This document shows, piece by piece, positions 54,439-63,228 of a stretch of DNA of 64,000 nt. The notes under the pieces were generated by a model. That model ran no database searches. It saw only the letters and a program-made list of their open reading frames with translations, and was not told the origin of the DNA. This DNA comes from Gracilimonas sp965227785. GTDB taxonomy: Bacteria > Bacteroidota > Rhodothermia > Balneolales > Balneolaceae. Location: positions 1 through 64,000 of the forward strand of contig NZ_OZ245785.1 of assembly GCF_965227785.1 (NCBI RefSeq), in the 5' to 3' direction. Position numbers and translations under genes: made by a program. The first letter of the stretch is position 1. Each line of letters starts with the position of its first letter.

Positions 54439-55173
54439 ATGCCCCGATATAAACTTACAATAGAATACGACGGTACCGACTTTTCCGGATGGCAGATTCA
54501 ACCCAATGCGCCCACTGTTGAACAGACGATTGAGGATGCATTTTCGACAATCCTTCAAACCGATATTGATTTAATAGGGCAGGGCAGAACGGATGCCGGT
54601 GTTCATGCCACCGGACAAACGGCCCATGTTGATTTACCTGAAGACATTGAGCCCGAAGATCTTATCTACAAAGCAAACAAGCTGATCGGGAAAGAAATTC
54701 AGGTCATTCGGGTTGAGGAGGTAGCCGACGATTTCCATTCCCGGTTTGATGCCACCGGCCGACAATATGAATATACCATCACCAAAAGATGGATGCCGCT
54801 GAAAGAACGATATTCGTGGCAGCTGAATCAGCCGATCGACTATGCGAAGCTTGAGGAGTGTGCGGCTTTGTTAAAAGGTGAATTTGATTTTGCAGGGTTT
54901 TCGAAATTCAATGAAGATAACATGACCACCCTGTGTGAAATACAGCTTTCGGAATTTGAGCAGGAGGGAGAATTGATCAGGTATCACATCCGGTCCAACC
55001 GGTTTTTGCGGAATATGGTGCGGCGTTTGGTCGGATCAATGATGCGCGTAGCACAGAACAAAATGACTGTTGATCAATTTGAGGAGGCATTGAAAAATCC
55101 GGACTCAGGGATTCCCACCTTTACCGCTCCTGCGGCAGGATTGGTACTCCAAAAAGTTTTCTATAAAAAGTGA
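54439..55173 (+). CDS. truA: tRNA pseudouridine(38-40) synthase
   Basis: The 244-residue protein is a normal-length TruA that modifies U38-U40 in tRNA anticodon arms. Motifs: YDGTDFSGWQIQPNAPTVEQ, the catalytic GRTDAGVHA with Asp52, DFHSRFDATGRQYEY and FLRNMVRRLVGSM. It is preceded by the divergent guaC and followed by a terminator and tRNA-Asn. Confidence 0.96.
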   Translation: MPRYKLTIEYDGTDFSGWQIQPNAPTVEQTIEDAFSTILQTDIDLIGQGRTDAGVHATGQTAHVDLPEDIEPEDLIYKANKLIGKEIQVIRVEEVADDFHSRFDATGRQYEYTITKRWMPLKERYSWQLNQPIDYAKLEECAALLKGEFDFAGFSKFNEDNMTTLCEIQLSEFEQEGELIRYHIRSNRFLRNMVRRLVGSMMRVAQNKMTVDQFEEALKNPDSGIPTFTAPAAGLVLQKVFYKK

Positions 55174-55215
55174 AGAAAAGTGTTGAAAGTAGGCGGATAT
55201 TCTCTTTATATTTGT

Positions 55216-55238
55216 CGCCCCTTCAAGGGGGCTTTTTT
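55216..55238 (+). terminator. Probable intrinsic terminator of truA
   Basis: GCCCC and GGGGGC form a short stem around TTCAA, followed by six T, about 43 bp after the truA stop codon. Confidence 0.7.
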
Positions 55239-55276
55239 ATTTATTGAAGTAAATAAAGTCAAAAAGCTACACATAT

Positions 55277-55348
55277 TCCTCGGTAGCTCAGTGGCAGAGC
55301 AGTTGACTGTTAATCAATTGGTCGTAGGTTCGAATCCTACCCGGGGAG
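55277..55348 (+). tRNA. tRNA-Asn (GTT)
   Basis: The cloverleaf is clear: acceptor TCCTCGG pairs with CCGGGGA (one G-U), D-arm AGCTC, anticodon loop CTGTTAA with GTT at 55309-55311, and T-arm GTAGGTTCGAATCCTAC. CCA is not encoded. A tyrosine integrase gene follows on the same strand, so the tRNA 3' end is a likely attachment site. Confidence 0.96.
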
Positions 55349-55376
55349 CTTTTTATTTTTACTGATTATTATTCAG

Positions 55377-55412
55377 AAAAGCCTTTCAGTTAACGCTGAA
55401 AGGCTTTTTTTA
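55377..55412 (+). terminator. Intrinsic terminator of tRNA-Asn
   Basis: AAAAGCCTTTCAG pairs with CTGAAAGGCTTTT around TTAACG, ending in a run of T, about 30 bp after the tRNA. Confidence 0.9.
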
Positions 55413-55485
55413 TGCTTTTCTGTTTTTGCATAGCGCCATTCTGGCAATGAAGGATTTTCATTTTACAACACATTTCACGTAATTA

Positions 55486-55506
55486 GTTGGTACAAAAGTT
55501 GGTACA
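55486..55506 (+). repeat. Paired GTTGGTACA direct repeat upstream of integrase
   Basis: Two copies of GTTGGTACA lie 12 bp apart (55486-55494 and 55498-55506), 44 bp ahead of the integrase ATG and about 140 bp past the tRNA 3' end. They could be arm-type integrase sites or an autoregulatory site; this is inferred from position. Confidence 0.45.
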
Positions 55507-55549
55507 GTTGTTCACTAACCTTCAACCAATTGATCAAATCTCAACTGTC

Positions 55550-56725
55550 ATGGCAAGTCTTAAGAAGAGAAATGGAACTTACTATATTCGATTTTTCACA
55601 AAAATTGATGATAAAAGAAAGCAAAAAGCTCTGAGTTTAGGAACTTCAATAAAGAGAGAGGCTGAAAAACTGTTAATTGATTATGAAGATAAATTCGAAA
55701 GAGGAGAGATTGATCCATTCAATGGTTGGACTCCGAAAATGGAGGCAGAGAATAAGAGAAAGAAATTACCGGGTAAGCATATTTCCATGAAAAAAGCTTC
55801 TGATCAATTTATAAGTAGCAGAAGTCAGGCTAATCAAACGACTAAAGATAATTATCGTAGGATATTAAATATGTTTATGGATCAGGTTGGGACTACAATG
55901 CCAATAACCCAAATTATTGAACAAGATATTAGGAGCTTCTGTTTTAAATCGGATTTAGCTCCTGCTTCACAAGCTAATTATCTAAGACATCTGAAGGTTT
56001 TCTTTACATGGCTCAGAAAAACAGAAATTTTAAAAGAGGATATCACAGAAAACATAAAATCACCGAAGATTCCTCAAAAAATCACTCAAAAAACAGTAAA
56101 TAGGAAGCAGTTAGACAAAATCTTTGATGCCTTTGATGTATATAATCAGAAAATGCAGAAAAAAGGATTTATCACAAAGCCAGAACAACAGCGATTATGG
56201 TTCAAACCGATGATAAATACCATTTATTACTGTGGACTGCGAGCTAAAGAAGCGGTAAATCTAACCTGGGAAGACATTGAATTATCAGAAAATTCCAAAA
56301 AAACAGAAAATTTCGGGGTTCTAAAAATCAGTAATTCAGAAACGAACACTACAAAATCAGGAAAAGAGAGAATTATTCCCATTCGGAAACCTCTGTATAA
56401 ATGGCTCAAAAAATGGAAGGTAGACCAGGGGAACCCATCTGATGGATTCGTATTCCCAAGTGCGACAGGTTTTAACCGGTGGCAGCAAATGGATTCATTG
56501 GCTTTATCAAAATCCTTCAAGAAATTTGTCAAGCTCACCGGCGACGTTCCAAATACGGTAACACTCCACGGGCTACGCCATTCCTGTGCAACAGATCTTT
56601 TGGCTAAAGGGGTATCGCCTGCCATTGTTCAAAAGATTATGGGCCACGCTTCCATAAACACGACCATGATTTATGAGCACTTGGATGCCAGTAATATTAA
56701 TGAGGCAATTAAGGGGATAGATTGA
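55550..56725 (+). CDS. Tyrosine recombinase (integrase)
   Basis: The protein starts at ATG 55550 (MASLKKRNGTYYIRF), since a longer start lacks support. About 391 residues: an N-terminal arm-binding region, a SAM-like core-binding domain (about 85-165, ASDQFISSRSQANQTTKDNYRR) and the catalytic domain with Arg in YCGLRAKEA, HGLRHSCA (HxxR), GHAS and the nucleophile Tyr in TTMIYEHLD. It is placed just after tRNA-Asn, as in integrative elements. Its stop codon overlaps the next start (TGATG). Confidence 0.94.
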   Translation: MASLKKRNGTYYIRFFTKIDDKRKQKALSLGTSIKREAEKLLIDYEDKFERGEIDPFNGWTPKMEAENKRKKLPGKHISMKKASDQFISSRSQANQTTKDNYRRILNMFMDQVGTTMPITQIIEQDIRSFCFKSDLAPASQANYLRHLKVFFTWLRKTEILKEDITENIKSPKIPQKITQKTVNRKQLDKIFDAFDVYNQKMQKKGFITKPEQQRLWFKPMINTIYYCGLRAKEAVNLTWEDIELSENSKKTENFGVLKISNSETNTTKSGKERIIPIRKPLYKWLKKWKVDQGNPSDGFVFPSATGFNRWQQMDSLALSKSFKKFVKLTGDVPNTVTLHGLRHSCATDLLAKGVSPAIVQKIMGHASINTTMIYEHLDASNINEAIKGID

Positions 56726-57462
56726 TGACTGATACTCAATCAAGATATATAGAATTATTTTTTACAGCGATAAAGACGAGCAGTTATAGCGATATCGAAC
56801 CTAAACCAGCTGTGTATATCGATTATCTTTCCTTAAATGAGTTACCGGAAGAATATCTCAAACAAGTAAGATCAAAGTTTGATGGTAGTAGTAAAGAGCA
56901 ATTTCAAAAAAAGCTCTCAATTAACGATTTATCAAAAAGTCTGAGAAAAAAAGTTAAGGCCTTACATCAAATTATTGATCGGATCAACTATCAAAATAAA
57001 AAGACAATTCCGCATGCAGTCATAAATTCAGAAAAGGCTCTTAGTAAGGTTTACAATTTCTACATTAAGAAAAGGGCTCATAAATATGAAAGTGATGTGA
57101 TCTTGTTTGAAATTTCAGAAGAAAACACTCTAAATATTTCAAATATGCTGCAAATTATTGGCAAAGAGTATCTTCAGCTTCAGGTTATTAAGGAGATAGA
57201 CGAGCATTTGGAATTCAATGAGTATTATAGTAAACAGGATAAAAAAATCGTTAAGAAATCGGCAGATGCCTGCAACGTGATCCGCCAACAGTTGGAAAAA
57301 AACAGTCAATCCATAACAATTGAGGAGCTTCTAAAAAAAGTGTTGAATGAGTTTTACATAAAAAAATATGCCAACAAATCTGCACAGGAAAGAAAGAAGT
57401 TAACCAAAAAAGCGGTGTTCGAGTGGAACCGAGTTAATCAGTATGATTGTATCAAAAATTAA
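56725..57462 (+). CDS. Unrecognised basic protein translationally coupled to the integrase
   Basis: The 245-residue, Lys-rich, mostly helical protein begins at the ATG that overlaps the integrase stop. I recognise no domain. The C-terminal third (ITIEELLKKVLNEFYIKKYA, then RKKLTKKAVFEWNRVNQYD) is strongly basic, which fits nucleic acid binding. Coupling to the integrase suggests a role in element excision, transfer or maintenance, but this is inference. Confidence 0.65.
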   Translation: MTDTQSRYIELFFTAIKTSSYSDIEPKPAVYIDYLSLNELPEEYLKQVRSKFDGSSKEQFQKKLSINDLSKSLRKKVKALHQIIDRINYQNKKTIPHAVINSEKALSKVYNFYIKKRAHKYESDVILFEISEENTLNISNMLQIIGKEYLQLQVIKEIDEHLEFNEYYSKQDKKIVKKSADACNVIRQQLEKNSQSITIEELLKKVLNEFYIKKYANKSAQERKKLTKKAVFEWNRVNQYDCIKN

Positions 57463-57590
57463 ATTATCTGTACTCTTTCTGGATTAGTTTAACATGTTAT
57501 TTAAAGAGTTCTGGAAAAGTTCTGTCAACATTCTAGCAGATGAAATACGTCAACTCTTTGATCAAAAATAGGGCTTAGAGCTACCTTAGT

Positions 57591-57623
57591 GGTGAAACTT
57601 TTAACTACTTAACATATTTCACC
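57591..57623. promoter_or_regulatory. Candidate operator upstream of the excisionase-like gene
   Basis: GGTGAAA (57591-57597) and TTTCACC (57617-57623) form an inverted repeat with 19 bp between the arms, and the right arm touches the ATG. Its position suits autoregulation. Confidence 0.4.
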
Positions 57624-57881
57624 ATGAAAACAGATACACTTCAACGAATTGAGAAAAAGCTCGACCTCCTTCTCAATTCCAAAAAACACAGAATCAACGA
57701 TAAAAAATACATTACCGCCCGGGAGGTTGAAGACCTAACCGGTTTAAATCATCGAACGGTGCTGAATCGATCAAATCTCGACCAGGATCATCCTAGGTTT
57801 ATTCCATCCATTCAGTTTGGCGGCAGCCGCCGGAAGTATTTCGAGCGGACTGTCATTGAACGAATATTCAAACTGAGGTAG
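57624..57881 (+). CDS. Small helix-turn-helix (excisionase-like) protein
   Basis: The 85-residue protein has a leading helix (LQRIEKKLDLLLNSKK) and a MerR/excisionase-like winged-helix segment: YITAREVEDLTGLNHRTVLNR, with the wing IQFGGSRRKYFERTVIER. This is the size and plan of recombination directionality factors and element regulators. It starts 4 bp before the replication-like gene, so the two form an operon. Confidence 0.72.
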   Translation: MKTDTLQRIEKKLDLLLNSKKHRINDKKYITAREVEDLTGLNHRTVLNRSNLDQDHPRFIPSIQFGGSRRKYFERTVIERIFKLR

Positions 57882-57885
57882 GAAA

Positions 57886-58725
57886 ATGGAAAAATCAGAC
57901 TTTTACTTCACAAAATACCCGAACGTATTATTGGATAAGGTAATGCCTTTGATCGGCTCCAGTGCTTTTAAGGTTCTGTCGGTTATTATCAGAAATTCAA
58001 CAGGATATCAGAAAACTGGAGATATGATATCACTAACCCAGTTTGAAGAACAAACAGGGTTATCCAGGAACACCGTTCTTGATTCGATTACTGAACTGGT
58101 TGACAAGAAAATCATCGAGAAACTGAAAAAACACAACTCATTCTGGTATAGTATCAACGAAGATTACCTGGAGATACTAACCAAAAATGGTAGTTCAAAT
58201 TCTGCGAAGAAAGGTTCAGATTCTGAACTTTTAAAGGTTATAAAACCGAACCTTAAACTGGTTCAGAATTCGAACCCACTAAAGAAACCTTTAACAGAAA
58301 ACAAGAAAACTACTAGTACTCATTCTTTATCAAAGGACAATTTTCAGAAAATCTGCAATTACTGGAATGAGTTGTTCGGCTATACCATAGATCCGGATAA
58401 TCAGAAAATAGCAAGTCAGATTATAACGGCTATGGCCAGATTTTCAGTAAATCAGCTTAAAATGGCCATGTTCTACCGTTCAGAATCTGAGTTTTACAGA
58501 AAAAGGGTGCCTTATCTCAGAAGTCGTCCAGAGTCTTTCTTCGGTTACCCGGAAACGATTAGAAACGATATGCAGAGAAAACCTGAAAATGTGTATACCT
58601 ATAAGGAAATGGTACATAAAGTGACCACCGAGAATCTAGATATGAATCGTGATTTTCAGAAAATTGACAATTTCCAGTTAAACGGTCAGCCTCTATGGAG
58701 GTTAAAAAAACAAAATGCATCTTAG
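57886..58725 (+). CDS. RepO-like replication initiation protein
   Basis: The 279-residue protein has an N-terminal winged-helix domain (about 5-95) with FTKYPNVLLDKVMPLIGSSAF, VIIRNSTGYQKTGDMISLTQF, and EEQTGLSRNTVLDSITELV, like the phage replication protein O / DnaT-like N-terminus. A Lys/Ser-rich linker (about 100-145) leads to a helical C-terminal region. It would help start replication of the mobile element. The RepO assignment is by pattern and the C-terminal part is unclassified. Confidence 0.6.
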   Translation: MEKSDFYFTKYPNVLLDKVMPLIGSSAFKVLSVIIRNSTGYQKTGDMISLTQFEEQTGLSRNTVLDSITELVDKKIIEKLKKHNSFWYSINEDYLEILTKNGSSNSAKKGSDSELLKVIKPNLKLVQNSNPLKKPLTENKKTTSTHSLSKDNFQKICNYWNELFGYTIDPDNQKIASQIITAMARFSVNQLKMAMFYRSESEFYRKRVPYLRSRPESFFGYPETIRNDMQRKPENVYTYKEMVHKVTTENLDMNRDFQKIDNFQLNGQPLWRLKKQNAS

Positions 58726-59155
58726 TGAATAATCAGCTTTTTGGGTGGTTTGCATTAATAATCGGTCGAAAAGCAGAAAATTGGTAAAAAACAGAAAATT
58801 GATGCATTTACCCTGGCCCAAATGTATGATTATCTCAAAAATCAGAAAATTTAAGCATACAATAATTTAGAACTGGGAAGTATGTAGACCATATTTCGGT
58901 TGAAAAACAGATTTTTGGGCAGACTATAAAGAAAAGCATAGAATCAAAGTGAGTTTTATTATGAAATACCTATTCACTCAGGAAAAGATTAGGGAAGAAT
59001 CTGATTTTTTGTAGGGTCTTAAAGTGGTGTAAAAGTTGAACCGGCGTAAAAACTCAACTAGTCCACCGGGAAGCTATCTAAGAAAATGCTACCACATATG
59101 TCTGGGTGAGTTTTTAGGTTGAAATTGAAAGAGTGTTAACAAATAAATCAGCAAA
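58726..59155. other. Spacer with three CAGAAAATT repeats, no gene recognised
   Basis: The 430-bp AT-rich spacer after the replication-like gene has CAGAAAATT at 58774-58782, 58792-58800 and 58843-58851 in direct orientation, the first two 18 bp apart. They could be iterons of an element origin. Nothing else recognisable is seen; a 17-codon frame at 58961 is too short to support. Confidence 0.4.
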
Positions 59156-60034
59156 ATGATAGAGAAAGAACCTCAAATATTTTATAAGCTTTATCCCTAT
59201 GACCACTGGCTAAATAAAGCCAATATGTTAAAATTTAAAATTGACTCTGGGTCAACTGCCTACGATGACATTGGTGTTTACGCGCATGAGTCAAATGATG
59301 AGAGATACCAAAGAATGTTAAAGTATGAGCTTCATTTTACATACTTCCAGCAAGTAGAAGCTATATTTGAATTACTTTTTGCACTTCAGAACTTAGATGA
59401 TAAACATATTTGGATTTATCTCAGTCAGGCAAATGGGAGAGAAAATTATTCTAAGATTAAAAGTATTAGTGAAGGGGAATTAGATCTTGATGAACAAAAA
59501 GTACATTTAACCAATGGTAAAACCAGAAGTTTTTTGGAATGGGCTTTTTATGCTGGCAACAATCATCAAATGCATAACGATGAACTTCGCGAAAGCATAA
59601 ATAAATCTAATAGACTGCTTAAGCAAGCAGCAACAGATTTTGTAGACAGAGAATCCTATAATTCATATAAGCATGGTTTAAGAGTCCTCCCATTATTGGA
59701 TGAAGTTGGAAGAAATGATCCAAGGATCGCTCAAAAATTCAACGAACGTGACTTTGCCAATTCATTTACATATTTAGAAAACAACAATAAAAGATTGTCT
59801 GAAGTTACTGTCACTTATGATTCAAATCAGGATATGGAAAGAATTAGTTTTTTAAGCCATTTAGTTATGAATATGATTACGATGAGGAGAGTTCAGTTTT
59901 ATAAAGAAGACATCATGAGTTTTACTAGGTTTTCGAAAATGGATCCAGTTGAAAAGATTAATGCATCACATCAAAAAATAAAACATATCGATACAATTGG
60001 GATAAGGTATAATAAACCGCCTTCTTCACAATAA
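59156..60034 (+). CDS. Unrecognised cytoplasmic protein upstream of hsdR
   Basis: The 292-residue protein has no signal, membrane segment or recognised motif. It is mixed alpha/beta, with conspicuous YELHFTYFQQVEAIFELLFALQ, WAFYAGNNHQMHND and FLSHLVMNMITMRRVQFYKED segments. Histidines and Asn in NNHQMHND could be functional. It stands alone, 129 bp upstream of hsdR on the same strand, within the mobile element, so it may be cargo of the defence module; this is inferred from position only. Confidence 0.6.
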   Translation: MIEKEPQIFYKLYPYDHWLNKANMLKFKIDSGSTAYDDIGVYAHESNDERYQRMLKYELHFTYFQQVEAIFELLFALQNLDDKHIWIYLSQANGRENYSKIKSISEGELDLDEQKVHLTNGKTRSFLEWAFYAGNNHQMHNDELRESINKSNRLLKQAATDFVDRESYNSYKHGLRVLPLLDEVGRNDPRIAQKFNERDFANSFTYLENNNKRLSEVTVTYDSNQDMERISFLSHLVMNMITMRRVQFYKEDIMSFTRFSKMDPVEKINASHQKIKHIDTIGIRYNKPPSSQ

Positions 60035-60162
60035 ATATTTTAATTAACTGACAATTACGAAGGTGGTCTGGATTTATTTGCATCTGGAATCATTAGGTGA
60101 AAGTGATTGATATTTTTACGATAATCAAAGCCTTAGACTAATGGGTACAAATACAGTTCCAC

Positions 60163-63100
60163 ATGAAATACAACGAAGACTCCAGAGTTAAAATCCCTGC
60201 TATTCTTCATCTAATGAGATTGGGGTACACCTATTTGTCTTTATCAGATCAGACCAGGGATAAAAAGACGAATATTTTTACAGATATTTTCGAAGAGAGT
60301 ATTAAAAGGATCAATCCGGAGTTAGCTGGTGTAGAGGTTAAAAGATTCTACGAAGATGTTGCGTTGTCTTTAGAAAATGAAGACTTGGGAAAGGCATTTT
60401 ATCAAAAACTGGTTAACAGGTCCGGGATAAAGCTGATAGATTTTGATGATTTTGATAACAATTCATTCCATGTAGTCACGGAGCTTACCTATGAAAAGGA
60501 TGATGACAATTTCCGGCCCGACATCATTCTATTAATTAATGGAATGCCTTTAGTGTTTATTGAGGTAAAAAAGCCGAATAACCGGGATGGAATTATTGCT
60601 GAACAGAAGAGGATTAAGACCCGCTTTAGAAATAAGAAATTCAGAAACTTTGTTAACATTACGCAGTTGATGATTTTCTCGAATAACATGGAGTACAATG
60701 ATGATTCACCGAGTCCGGTTGAAGGTGCATTTTATGCCTCTTCGTCTTATCAGAGTCCAGTTTTTAATTATTTCAGAGAAGAGGAGGGTTTTGATCTTGA
60801 AAAGATCCTAGGTTCTGTTTCCGATGAGGATGAAAATTATGTCCTAAGAGATAATAATTTAGTTGGAATCAAAAACTCAGAAGAATTTAAAACTAATAAG
60901 AATCCGGATACTCCTACCAACCGGATTTGTACTTCGCTATTTCAAAAAGATCGTTTGGCCTTCATACTTAACTATGCTATCACTTATGTGAAGGAGCGAG
61001 CTGGGATTGAAAAGCACATTATGCGGTATCCACAACTTTTTGCTTCAAAAGCTATTGAGAAAAAGTTGGATGATGGAGTTAAGAAAGGAATTATTTGGCA
61101 TACCCAGGGTAGTGGTAAAACAGCCTTGGCTTACTATAATGTGAAGTTCCTGACAGATTATTTCAAAAAACAAGGTGTGGTTCCAAAGTTCTATTTCATT
61201 GTTGATAGGCTGGATTTACTGGAGCAGGCAAGTAAGGAGTTTAAAAGCCGGGACCTTTATGTACATCATATTGATTCGAGAGATGACTTTGCTGAGGATA
61301 TAAAATCCCCACAAGCAATTCATAATGATAGTGGAAAGCCCGAAATTACCGTTGTGAACATTCAGAAGTTTAAGGATGATCCTGAAGTCACTCGAAATAC
61401 AGATTATAACTTAGATATCCAGAGGATTTACTTTTTGGACGAGGTACACCGGAGTTATAATCCTGAAGGAAGTTTTCTGGCGAATTTAAAGGAGTCGGAT
61501 CCTAACGCAATTAAAATAGGGCTGACAGGTACACCACTTTTAGGAAATGATTACAACTCCAGAGATCTATTCGGAGATTATATTCACAAGTACTATTACA
61601 ACAAATCCATTGCAGATGGCTATACTCTTCGCCTAATCAGAGAGGAGATTGCAACGGGTTATAAAATGACCCTTCAAAAAGCATTGGAGGAGATTGAGCT
61701 TTTGAAAGGCGATGCCGATAGAAGGTATGTCTATTCTCATTATAAGTTTGTAGAGCCTATGCTGGAGTATGTTATCCAGGATTTTGAAAATGCACGGATT
61801 GCAATGGATGATTCTACCATAGGTGGAATGGTGATTTGTGATAGCTCTGATCAGGCAAAGAAAATGTATGAAGTTTTTACCGGGACCTATGCAGAAGCAG
61901 AAGTTGATCTTTCAATGGCTGCAACCCCTCCAGTTACCTATGGAGATAAGAAGAAGGAGAAGAACAAGGTTGATAGCGCAGCAGTTATTCTTCATGATAT
62001 AGGGACCAAAGAAGAAAGAAAGGATATAGTTGAGGATTTTAAGGACGGCAAAATAGACCTTCTCTTTGTGTATAACATGCTTTTGACCGGTTTTGATGCA
62101 AAACGACTCAAGAAACTGTATATCGGTCGTGTTATTAAGTCTCATAATTTACTACAGGCACTGACTCGTGTTAATAGAACCTACAAAGATTTTCGGTATG
62201 GGTATGTGGTAGATTTTGCTGATATAGAAACTGAGTTTGATAAGACAAACAAGGCTTATTTTGATGAACTCCAGTCTGAGCTTGGAGATGAGATGGAGCA
62301 CTACTCCAATCTATTTAAGAAGCCTGAGGAGATTGAAGCTGAGATTGCAGAAATCACAGAGGTGCTGTTTCATTTCAACACCGAAAATGCAGAGATCTTT
62401 TCTCAACAGATCAGTGAAATTGAAGACCGTGGTGAAATGCTGAAAATCACCAAAGCTTTGAATAATGCGAAGAGCTTGTATAACCTGATCCGACTTTCAG
62501 GTAATTATGAATTATTACAAAAACTGGACTTTCATAAGCTTAACATACTGGCTCGGGAAGCTAATAATCACCTGGCCCTAATCAACCAAAAGGAAGCACT
62601 GGAAAAAAGCGTTGATACTACCAATCTGCTTAATGTAGCTCTGGAAGATGTAGTCTTTACGTTCTCCAAGATTAAAGAAGAAGAGCTAATTATTGCAGAT
62701 GAGCTAAAGAACACTCTACAAAGAACCCGTGAAGCTTTGGGTGGGAATTTTGATCAAAAAGACCCGGTATTTGTTTCTTTAAAAGAAGAACTGGAGCGGT
62801 TGTTTAAAAAGAAAAAGCTGAGTGATGTGACCAAAAAAGAAATGGAAGCTAACATCAAAAAATTGGAGAATATCCATACACGGGCTAAAGAGCTGGAGAG
62901 GAAAAATCAGCTTTTAAAAGCGAAGTATGAGAATGATGAAAAGTACGCTCGATTGCATAAACGTTTGATGGAAAAAGACCCGCTGACGGACTCCGAAAGC
63001 AAACTATTTGAAGTGCTCCAGGATCTGAAACATGAAATAGATGATAACATCCTGCAAAACTCCAACATGTTGGAAAATGAGAGCTTTATAAAGAAGATGA

Positions 63101-63228
63101 TGGGTCGTATCATTATCAACCAATTTAAGAATAAGCACGATTTACCTATTGATGCGGAGACATCAAAACGCATCAATGGATTGATTGTGAAAGAATATAT
63201 GAATGAGTATTACGGCGAAGTAGCATGA
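60163..63228 (+). CDS. hsdR: Type I restriction endonuclease, R subunit
   Basis: The 1021-residue subunit cuts DNA after translocation. The N-terminal nuclease (about 50-200) has RPDIILLI (Asp120) and FIEVKK (Glu134, Lys136). The SF2 helicase motor has QGSGKT (Walker A, 316-320), DEVH (426-429) and LTGTPLL, then VYNMLLTGFDAKRLKKLY and ALTRVNRTYKDFRYGYVVDF. A long C-terminal coiled-coil/helical part follows. The start codon of hsdM overlaps the last codon and stop (ATGA). Gene order R-M, with hsdS not in the window. Confidence 0.95.
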   Translation: MKYNEDSRVKIPAILHLMRLGYTYLSLSDQTRDKKTNIFTDIFEESIKRINPELAGVEVKRFYEDVALSLENEDLGKAFYQKLVNRSGIKLIDFDDFDNNSFHVVTELTYEKDDDNFRPDIILLINGMPLVFIEVKKPNNRDGIIAEQKRIKTRFRNKKFRNFVNITQLMIFSNNMEYNDDSPSPVEGAFYASSSYQSPVFNYFREEEGFDLEKILGSVSDEDENYVLRDNNLVGIKNSEEFKTNKNPDTPTNRICTSLFQKDRLAFILNYAITYVKERAGIEKHIMRYPQLFASKAIEKKLDDGVKKGIIWHTQGSGKTALAYYNVKFLTDYFKKQGVVPKFYFIVDRLDLLEQASKEFKSRDLYVHHIDSRDDFAEDIKSPQAIHNDSGKPEITVVNIQKFKDDPEVTRNTDYNLDIQRIYFLDEVHRSYNPEGSFLANLKESDPNAIKIGLTGTPLLGNDYNSRDLFGDYIHKYYYNKSIADGYTLRLIREEIATGYKMTLQKALEEIELLKGDADRRYVYSHYKFVEPMLEYVIQDFENARIAMDDSTIGGMVICDSSDQAKKMYEVFTGTYAEAEVDLSMAATPPVTYGDKKKEKNKVDSAAVILHDIGTKEERKDIVEDFKDGKIDLLFVYNMLLTGFDAKRLKKLYIGRVIKSHNLLQALTRVNRTYKDFRYGYVVDFADIETEFDKTNKAYFDELQSELGDEMEHYSNLFKKPEEIEAEIAEITEVLFHFNTENAEIFSQQISEIEDRGEMLKITKALNNAKSLYNLIRLSGNYELLQKLDFHKLNILAREANNHLALINQKEALEKSVDTTNLLNVALEDVVFTFSKIKEEELIIADELKNTLQRTREALGGNFDQKDPVFVSLKEELERLFKKKKLSDVTKKEMEANIKKLENIHTRAKELERKNQLLKAKYENDEKYARLHKRLMEKDPLTDSESKLFEVLQDLKHEIDDNILQNSNMLENESFIKKMMGRIIINQFKNKHDLPIDAETSKRINGLIVKEYMNEYYGEVA

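Noticed and set aside
58961..59014. 17-codon frame MKYLFTQEKIREESDFL
   Set aside because: Too short and with no supporting context.
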